In this document: one piece after another, positions 63,296-64,000 of the stretch
Position numbering within the stretch: the first letter of the stretch is position 1
Layout of the letters: each line of letters begins with the position of its first letter
Assembly: GCA_963581435.1 (NCBI GenBank)
Contig: CAUZOL010000003.1
Location: 1-64,000, forward strand
DNA length: 64,000 bases
From: JABISG01 sp963581435
Lineage (GTDB): Bacteria > Planctomycetota > Planctomycetia > Planctomycetales > Planctomycetaceae
Direction: 5' to 3'
Program-made: the position numbers and the translations under genes
The notes under the pieces: generated by a model
The model's database searches: none
Seen by the model: only the letters and a program-made list of their open reading frames with translations
Told to the model about the DNA's origin: nothing

Positions 63296-63709
63296 ATGAT
63301 CGAACTCAACCTCAACCCATCAAGAAAAGACCTGCGGATCTTTGCCGCTCTGCAGGTCCCGTTTTTCTCGCTCGTCTCGTTTCTATTGTCGCGAAACGGT
63401 AAGATTGATCCAGACACCGCGTGGTGGATCATCGGCAGTTCGGCGGCGGCTGGTATTGTTGGATTCGTTTTGCCAGCCGCAATCCGTTGGATTTACGTTG
63501 TCTGGACGGCGGCCGTCTTCCCCATCGGCTGGGTCATGTCGTACGTGCTGTTGGGCGGCGTATTCTATCTGGTGGTGACACCGATTGGCTTGATCATGAG
63601 AATCTGCGGTCGCGACCCGATGCAGCGAAAGTTCGATTCGCAGGCGAAAACCTATTGGCAACCGCGCACCAAAGTGAAATCAACAGACCGGTATTTCCGG
63701 CAGTTCTAA
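63296..63709 (+). CDS. SxtJ-family membrane protein
   Basis: A 137-residue membrane protein with three hydrophobic segments (FAALQVPFFSLVSFLLS; WWIIGSSAAAGIVGFVL; VMSYVLLGGVFYLVVTPIGL). It ends in a soluble tail with the SxtJ-type signature RICGRDPMQRKFD and a YWQPR motif. SxtJ-like proteins accompany NodU/SxtI-type carbamoyltransferases and have no proven function; they may recruit the enzyme to the membrane. ATG 63296 gives the usual family N-terminus (MIELNLNPSRKDLRIF); the frame opens at TTG 63272. Gap to the carbamoyltransferase: 57 bp. Confidence 0.85.
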   Translation: MIELNLNPSRKDLRIFAALQVPFFSLVSFLLSRNGKIDPDTAWWIIGSSAAAGIVGFVLPAAIRWIYVVWTAAVFPIGWVMSYVLLGGVFYLVVTPIGLIMRICGRDPMQRKFDSQAKTYWQPRTKVKSTDRYFRQF

Positions 63710-63713
63710 ATGA

Positions 63714-63728
63714 CTCGTTCCCAAGCTC
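63714..63728 (-). repeat. 15-bp dispersed repeat GAGCTTGGGAACGAG (copy 2)
   Basis: On the minus strand this reads exactly as 20241-20255. It sits five bases after the SxtJ-like stop. The following bases (GGCATGAGAACG) allow a short imperfect hairpin. Confidence 0.6.
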
Positions 63729-63780
63729 CGGCATGAGAACGCACCAGCTTTGATTCATTCATGAAAAAACAGGCTTCGTG

Positions 63781-64000
63781 ATGCCCGATCAAACCGAAAA
63801 CTCCCAAAGCAGTGCGACCGACGAACCAACTCCACAGTCGGCGGCCGACGACTTTGCGCGTCAGGCGGAAGAAGCGCCGATGGGATTGCTGGCCGAGTTC
63901 TGGGACTTTCTCAAGCACGAAAAGAAATGGTGGCTGACGCCCATCATTCTAGTGCTGTTGATTCTTGCGGGGCTGGTGTTGCTGAGTCCCGTCGCGGCGC
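63781..64000 (+). CDS. DUF5989-family small membrane protein (partial, right edge)
   Basis: The frame from ATG 63781 is open to the window end (73 codons). After a Ser/Thr/Gln-rich acidic start it reads LLAEFWDFLKHEKKWWLTPI followed by a single hydrophobic segment, ILVLLILAGLVLLSPVAA. A 'W-D-F-L-x-x-x-K-K-W-W-L-x-P-I' start with one TM is the DUF5989 pattern; these tiny proteins are encoded next to carbamoyltransferase/SxtJ genes. The N-terminal extension of about 40 residues is longer than I would expect for the family. The stop is outside the window. Function unknown. Confidence 0.7.
   Translation, partial: MPDQTENSQSSATDEPTPQSAADDFARQAEEAPMGLLAEFWDFLKHEKKWWLTPIILVLLILAGLVLLSPVAA

Noticed and set aside
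1..64000. tRNA, rRNA, CRISPR or prophage features
   Set aside because: I looked for cloverleaf-like segments, regularly spaced direct repeats and phage structural genes and saw none; a tRNA or covariance-model scan would settle the RNA question.

Overview
The window is chromosomal DNA from a member of the Planctomycetota, most likely class Planctomycetia. The evidence is the protein repertoire rather than any marker RNA. It includes a DUF1501 / PPC / DUF1549-DUF1553 / planctomycete-type cytochrome c (PSCyt1) gene set, a Cys-type sulfatase, a large MoxR-DUF58-von Willebrand A cluster, and very large secreted or membrane proteins with N-terminal signal peptides. Gene density is high, many proteins exceed 800 residues, and Shine-Dalgarno signals are often weak. 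No rRNA, tRNA, CRISPR array or prophage was seen.

Layout. 1-2655: the end of an insertion sequence that cuts a nucleotidyltransferase gene, then a CinA/PncC-type amidohydrolase, two small membrane proteins, queD and a clear terminator. 2656-3390: a long non-coding stretch with several hairpins. 3391-6465: a membrane-embedded sigma-54 activator. 6900-16204: four co-oriented secreted planctomycete proteins (DUF1501, PPC, DUF1549/DUF1553, cytochrome-WD40), closed by a 27-bp perfect palindrome. 16332-17777: a sulfatase on the minus strand. 18246-32736: a long co-oriented run of MoxR ATPase, DUF58, two membrane vWA proteins, a DUF4175-like protein, a GKPGE-repeat coiled-coil protein, a small secreted protein and an NPCBM-type protein. 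32929-37951: three trypsin-like proteins in a row whose catalytic triad is intact, then partly lost, then fully lost and fused to an esterase-like domain. 38180-38998: uppP, with a MITE-like element covering its stop codon. 39159-49519 (minus): two very large, translationally coupled, signal-peptide-bearing membrane proteins. 49737-50516 (minus): suhB-type inositol monophosphatase. 50902-59568: a 2888-residue TPR / alpha-2-macroglobulin-like protein without a visible thioester. 59716-61323: guaA. 61400-64000: carbamoyltransferase, SxtJ-like and DUF5989-like genes, the last running off the window.

How the genes fit together. Most of the window encodes envelope biology. The MoxR-DUF58-vWA run resembles known MoxR/Bat clusters, in which an AAA+ chaperone works on membrane vWA proteins. 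Here it is followed by coiled-coil and protease genes that could form one periplasmic assembly or quality-control module; that is inference from gene order. The alpha-2-macroglobulin-like giant and the two coupled giants are further envelope components of unknown function. Housekeeping genes (pncC, queD, uppP, suhB, guaA) are interspersed. Palindromic and dispersed repeats sit in several gene gaps, and one lies within or next to the start of a giant gene.
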